Shown one piece after another: positions 13,743-17,906 of a stretch of 17,906 nt of DNA. A model generated the notes under the pieces. It was not told the origin of the DNA, searched no databases, and was given only the letters and a program-made list of their open reading frames with translations. Where the stretch lies: NCBI GenBank assembly GCA_947379685.1, contig CANCOG010000032.1, positions 1 through 17,906 on the forward strand, given 5' to 3'. The DNA is from Flavipsychrobacter stenotrophus. GTDB lineage: Bacteria > Bacteroidota > Bacteroidia > Chitinophagales > Chitinophagaceae. Numbering within the stretch: the stretch's first letter is position 1; each line of letters opens with the position of its first letter. Made by a program: the position numbers and the translations under genes.

Positions 13743-14003
13743 CCTGTGCATCCTGCCTGTTTTGGAGTCTACTCGGGCTAATTACGGCGAGTCTATAAAT
13801 ATAATTTACCGGCATATTATTGTTTTTAGTCGGAACTAAGCTAATTTATTAATTAGAAGCAATCATTCCGCCCTCCCGGCGCAAAAAGACGAAAAGAAAG
13901 CATAGAACATAAAAAATTATCAAAGTTTTTAGGTATTTTTAACGCCCCAAGCCAACTTTTTTGAAAAAAAAGCTGTCTATATATTGTGACGGGGTTCCGT
14001 TAA

Positions 14004-17000
14004 ATGACAATGCCTAACATGAAGTGTAATTTACTAGTAGCTTTTTTATTGTTTTTTTGTTTGCCGGTTACATTTGCTCAGGTTACAGTAACCAGTAGCG
14101 ACTCTGTTGATTGTGTACACAGAACAACTACTTTGACTGCTCATCTTATAGGTGATACTCCTAATGATTCACGTATAACAACCGATGATTATTATTCAGG
14201 TGGTGTTGAATCGATTGGCTTTACTTTTAATTTTTACGGTACTAATTATGCTAAATGCCTTATTGGCCCTAATGGAACTATCTGTTTTGATACCACATTG
14301 GTAGGGGCCTATGAAAACTGGCAAATCACTGGCCCTCTCGCTGGTACGGCAGATGTATATAATTCCATTTGTGGCCCTTGGTGCGATATTGATTTTGCAG
14401 ATTATGGAGGTACTTGCACTTATTCAACTGATGGTACAGCGCCTTACAGGAAATTTGTAGTTACTTTCTGCCACGATTTTATGTACAATTCTTCAAATTG
14501 TCCGGGACAGTTTACAACTACACAAATCATTTTATACGAAACCACTAACCTCATTGAAACGCATATTGCCCACAAAACTATTTGTACTGCCTGGAATAAC
14601 GGCTATGCAATTGTAGGTGTGCAAAATGCAACGGGTTCGGCATCAACTGTTGCGCCCGGTCGCGATTTTCCTGCAACATGGAGTGTAATTGACGAAGCAT
14701 GGCAGTTTACCCCAACTGGAGGTGGAACAGCCTATACAGTTGCCTCAATTCCATATGCGCCAGTTCCATACGCATCATCGAATATTTACTGGTATGACGC
14801 AACTACAAATGCATACCTTGGATCTGGTTTTACTTTAAATGTTAGCCCCACTACTACAACCATTTATAAAGCTGGTGGTCTTGGTTGTGCCGATACTTCT
14901 TTTGGATACTATGCCGTTGTGCCTACTCGTTTCCTTACAGTCACTATGGCGTCAACTGACCCCACAGTTTGTCAGGGCACTGATGGCACTATTACTATTG
15001 GCGCACTGACTCCCGGCCAGGTTGACACCATACGTTATATGAAGGCCGGTGTACCTCAGGCTGCGGTTATTGCGACGGTTTCTGCTGCAGGCACTATCAC
15101 CATCACCGGGTTGTCTGCCGCTGTTTACAATAATATTATAGTAACAGAAGGCACATGTGTCAGTGCTCCTTTAACAATTACATTGGTAAATCCACCGATT
15201 ACTGTTACAGTACTCACTCACACAGACCCCACAGTATGTGGTTACGCCGATGGTACGATAACACTGACGGGTCTGGTAGGTGCCACATCCTATCTGGTCA
15301 ATTATGATTTCAATTCGGTAGCAGCAGTTCCTGTTACTATATCTACAACTACAGCCGGCACATTGACCATTACTGGCTTGCTTGCCGGTGTTTATACAAA
15401 TATTGCGACAACAGGTGGTCCATGCCCTACTTCACCAACCGGCCCGGTTACCTTAGGTAATCCTCCGCCTCCAACTGTTACTGTTGACTCCGCTGTTGTG
15501 AAAACATGTGTAGGTATTCCGGTTTTGTTACATGCTTATGCTGCTCCAACCGGCATTCCATATAACTATACATGGACACCGCCGACTTACCTGAGTTCTT
15601 CTACAAGTGCAAATCCAACTGTTAATCCCGCTGCCGCAGGCGACGTAATATATACAGTTACTGCTAATCCGGGTACCGATCCTGGTTGTGCCGGTTCAAC
15701 TACTGTAAGGGTGCACACGCTTCCTCCTTTCGTGCTCAACAATGTCGATACAGTTATTTGCCTGGGTCATTTCGTTCAGGCAAGTATTACAGGTTCAAAC
15801 GAATTTAGTTATTTGTGGTCGCCAACCACTGGTGTCTCTAATCCAAATTTAAAAACGCCAACAATAGCTCCGGTAGTCAGCACTAATTATATTGTTACTG
15901 CATCTTATGCACATTGTCCCGATATGGTACAAGGCTTCAACATTGAAGTGGATACAATGGCGCATCCTTTGAATATAGTGGATACCATATGTCTGGGTAT
16001 GACTGATAATTTTGACCTCACAGTGCCTGGTTCAGGGCCGGGTGGTAACTATTATCATTACCAGTGGTTGTTACCTTCTTCAGTAGACGTTAGCGATGAT
16101 ACTTCTGCAACTGCGATAATTACACCAACTACCCTGGGGCCACATACATATTCTGTTACTGTTAGTCCACGGGCGGCATCTTGCTCTGTAAATGATATCA
16201 TAAACATATGGGTATTGCCAAACGCCATCACTGTTCAGCCAACCGATACGATGATATGTAAAGGCAAGTCAGTTCAAGCTATTGGCTTTGGTGGCAATCC
16301 TGCATTTAATTATCAATGGATTCCTACAGCTGGAATTGCGGTAAGTAATGTATTTAATGCGTTTATTACCCCCGATACCTCTGCGCTTTATACCGTAACC
16401 GCCGCCTTCCACAGGTGTCCCGATATTCATGCAACGCTTAATCTTTCAGTTCAGCCTACACCTCAGGTCTACATAGGTGGTAACAGGCTTCTGTGTCAGT
16501 TCGATACGTTGCATATTCGTGCATCGGTATTACCGGCCTGGTATGGCGGTTATTCTTATAGCTGGACGCCAGCTGCCGATCTCGACAATACAACTTCAGC
16601 ATCAGTTGTTTTCAGCGGAAACAGCAACACAAAACTATTCGTTACCGTAACTACACCAGCTGGTTGTACATCGAACGACTCTGCGAACATTACTGTTTTC
16701 CCGGGGAACTTTGCTTCAATGGTGCCAGATCATAACAGTTTCTGCCCGCATACCAGCACTGCACTTTTGCCTGCTGGCCCTGCTGGTGTTTCCTATCATT
16801 GGTATCCATCTTTATACCTCGATGATAGTGTAGGTGGAAGCCCTGTGATCACTCCGGTGTCTACACAGGTGTATACCGTAATTGCTACTACAACAAACGG
16901 TTGTAAGGATACTTTTAACTATACAGCAACTGTTTTCCCGGCTGCTGTTATGTTGTTGGCAGACTCTGTAACGCTTTTTCCTGGTGAAACTTATCACATG

Positions 17001-17447
17001 CAGCCTTCTACCAACTGTACTTCGTTCCTTTGGTTCCCTCCGGCTGGATTGAGCAATATTTATACAAGTGATCCCGAAGCGGCCCCACAAATCAGTACTA
17101 AGTATTCTGTAAAGGGTACCACGGAAAACGGCTGCGAGATCATTGATTCTATAGATGTAATTGTAAATGAGGAGTCAACCGTTTCTGTACCTAACGCATT
17201 TACACCGGGAACTGGTATTAATAATGAATTTAAAGCTTTGCAAAATGGCATCGTTAAATTGAACTTCTTCAGGGTGTTCGACCGGTGGGGTGCTTTAATG
17301 TTTGAGACAACTGATATCAATCAGGGGTGGGATGGTTCCTTTAAGGGCAAGCCGCAACCATTTGGAGTATACGTGTATGAATACCAGGCTGTTACATCGT
17401 CTGGCAAAGCCTTTACCAGGCATGGTAATGTTACCTTGTTGAGGTAA
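14004..17447 (+). CDS. Large secreted surface protein with T9SS type-B (gliding-motility-associated, CHU_C) C-terminal domain
   Basis: A 1147-residue exported protein. A signal peptide ends near residue 25 (LLVAFLLFFCLPVTFA); the start may be ATG 14004 or the later in-frame ATG 14019, which gives a tighter MKCNLL signal. Residues about 65-240 resemble a nidogen-like beta domain (GFTFNFYGTNYAKCLIGPNG, then DIDFADYGG and YAIVGVQNATG). Two ~90-residue tandem repeats follow (about 311-396 and 401-486), each with the pattern TDPTVC..(T/A)DGTIT....TITGL.A.VY. From 490 to about 1060 there are PKD/Ig-like units with recurring YxWxP(T/P) and Tyr-Thr-Val strands and paired cysteines. The last ~85 residues, VSVPNAFTPG..NNEFK, FRVFDRWG, WDGSFKGKPQPFGVYVYEYQ and RHGNVTLLR, are the type-B sorting domain, which exports the protein through T9SS and often ties it to the cell surface. 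Likely an adhesin or matrix protein; ligand unknown. Confidence 0.93.
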   Translation: MTMPNMKCNLLVAFLLFFCLPVTFAQVTVTSSDSVDCVHRTTTLTAHLIGDTPNDSRITTDDYYSGGVESIGFTFNFYGTNYAKCLIGPNGTICFDTTLVGAYENWQITGPLAGTADVYNSICGPWCDIDFADYGGTCTYSTDGTAPYRKFVVTFCHDFMYNSSNCPGQFTTTQIILYETTNLIETHIAHKTICTAWNNGYAIVGVQNATGSASTVAPGRDFPATWSVIDEAWQFTPTGGGTAYTVASIPYAPVPYASSNIYWYDATTNAYLGSGFTLNVSPTTTTIYKAGGLGCADTSFGYYAVVPTRFLTVTMASTDPTVCQGTDGTITIGALTPGQVDTIRYMKAGVPQAAVIATVSAAGTITITGLSAAVYNNIIVTEGTCVSAPLTITLVNPPITVTVLTHTDPTVCGYADGTITLTGLVGATSYLVNYDFNSVAAVPVTISTTTAGTLTITGLLAGVYTNIATTGGPCPTSPTGPVTLGNPPPPTVTVDSAVVKTCVGIPVLLHAYAAPTGIPYNYTWTPPTYLSSSTSANPTVNPAAAGDVIYTVTANPGTDPGCAGSTTVRVHTLPPFVLNNVDTVICLGHFVQASITGSNEFSYLWSPTTGVSNPNLKTPTIAPVVSTNYIVTASYAHCPDMVQGFNIEVDTMAHPLNIVDTICLGMTDNFDLTVPGSGPGGNYYHYQWLLPSSVDVSDDTSATAIITPTTLGPHTYSVTVSPRAASCSVNDIINIWVLPNAITVQPTDTMICKGKSVQAIGFGGNPAFNYQWIPTAGIAVSNVFNAFITPDTSALYTVTAAFHRCPDIHATLNLSVQPTPQVYIGGNRLLCQFDTLHIRASVLPAWYGGYSYSWTPAADLDNTTSASVVFSGNSNTKLFVTVTTPAGCTSNDSANITVFPGNFASMVPDHNSFCPHTSTALLPAGPAGVSYHWYPSLYLDDSVGGSPVITPVSTQVYTVIATTTNGCKDTFNYTATVFPAAVMLLADSVTLFPGETYHMQPSTNCTSFLWFPPAGLSNIYTSDPEAAPQISTKYSVKGTTENGCEIIDSIDVIVNEESTVSVPNAFTPGTGINNEFKALQNGIVKLNFFRVFDRWGALMFETTDINQGWDGSFKGKPQPFGVYVYEYQAVTSSGKAFTRHGNVTLLR

Positions 17448-17536
17448 TTTGATATGGTGGCATGGTTAATGAGTGCAAAAGAGTAAAAATGAATGAAAAA
17501 AATATTACCCAGTTAGGAAAATATATTGTTTTTTGT

Positions 17537-17544
17537 TAGTTTTG
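17537..17544 (+). promoter_or_regulatory. Candidate -7 box (TAGTTTTG) for the last gene
   Basis: TAGTTTTG is an exact TAnnTTTG match 27 nt before ATG 17572. A clear -33 TTTG is missing. It suggests the last gene has its own promoter rather than only reading through from the large surface protein gene, after which I find no hairpin terminator in the 124-nt gap. Confidence 0.35.
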
Positions 17545-17571
17545 AGTGCTTAAATAAATATTACCTCGGGT

Positions 17572-17906
17572 ATGAAACAACGCTATTTTTTATTTTTCCT
17601 GGTTAGTGCCATTATGCTTTGCGGAAGTTCGGCTTTCGCTCAGATGGTGGGGGACTGTGTTTTTCTTCAGGGGAGATACGTTGAAGTGGGAGTTGCACCA
17701 AATGGTGGTTATGGTAGCACGGTTGATGCTCCGGCAACATATCATCCTTTTTTGCCCGGCGGACAGAATTTATATGATCCAGCCAGGGGAAGTTATGTCA
17801 GCAGTTCAAACTATCTCGGTTTCGTAGCAGATTACGGAAGAGATGGCTGGACAGTTGGTACACCTCCATATTATGGTGATTTTTATTTACCTGGAAGCCC
17901 TCAGGA
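17572..17906 (+). CDS. Secreted protein, N-terminal 111 residues (cut by window edge)
   Basis: The frame is open from ATG 17572 to the window end. Residues 1-24 (MKQRYFLFFLVSAIMLCGSSAFAQ) form a strong signal peptide. The mature start, MVGDCVFLQGRYVEVGVAPN, followed by a Gly/Tyr-rich stretch with GFVADYGRDGW and TPPYYGDFYLPGSPQ, resembles the opening of long Bacteroidota surface proteins that end in T9SS sorting domains, but the C-terminus is outside the window so this cannot be checked here. It follows another T9SS substrate on the same strand, suggesting a small surface-protein cluster. A different overlapping frame (17606-17827) is a shadow. Confidence 0.85.
   Translation, partial: MKQRYFLFFLVSAIMLCGSSAFAQMVGDCVFLQGRYVEVGVAPNGGYGSTVDAPATYHPFLPGGQNLYDPARGSYVSSSNYLGFVADYGRDGWTVGTPPYYGDFYLPGSPQ

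Noticed and set aside
17606..17827. 73-codon plus-strand frame near the window end
   Set aside because: It overlaps, in another frame, the truncated gene that has a strong signal peptide.

Overview
The window looks like chromosomal DNA from a Bacteroidota bacterium, most likely of the Chitinophagia/Chitinophagaceae type. This rests on secreted proteins with type IX secretion (T9SS) style C-termini, a methionine synthase reduced to its N-terminal homocysteine module, an ECF sigma/anti-sigma pair, promoter-like TAnnTTTG boxes and mostly weak Shine-Dalgarno sequences. No tRNA, rRNA, CRISPR array, transposase or phage gene was seen. The genus cannot be fixed from the sequence alone.

Layout. (1) 1-1414, minus: the N-terminal half of UvrA, cut by the window edge. 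(2) 1744-3788, plus: an ECF sigma factor, a single-pass membrane protein with a seven-cysteine outer domain (a putative anti-sigma factor) and a secreted DUF1573 protein, closed by a clear intrinsic terminator at 3812-3854. (3) 3895-6079, plus: four small accessory enzymes, namely a RimJ/RimL-type acetyltransferase, an AAC(3)-I-like acetyltransferase, a DinB-fold metal protein and a secreted YCII-domain protein. Perfect hairpins lie in two of the gaps between them. (4) 8997-6093, minus: a STAS-domain protein, ribonuclease Z and a secreted Asp-box (sialidase-fold) protein. (5) 9173-11716, plus: clpC, with a strong terminator and then an unusual stretch of degenerate 41-43 nt repeats and a 32-nt palindrome. 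(6) 12302-12078, minus: a small basic putative lipoprotein. (7) 12587-13615, plus: the zinc-dependent homocysteine methyltransferase module of MetH as a stand-alone gene. (8) 14004-17447 and 17572-end, plus: two secreted proteins, the first a 1147-aa T9SS type-B substrate with a nidogen-like N-terminus and repeated beta-sandwich domains, the second cut by the window edge.

How the genes fit together. Most of the window is housekeeping (DNA repair, tRNA 3' processing, protein quality control, methionine synthesis) mixed with envelope and surface genes. The best candidate for an under-described system is the sigma factor / Cys-rich membrane protein / DUF1573 cluster, which could be an envelope-sensing regulatory unit. 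The stand-alone MetH module, the STAS-RNase Z pairing, the promoter boxes placed almost on top of start codons and the hairpin elements are secondary points. All family calls come from reading motifs; no database search was possible.
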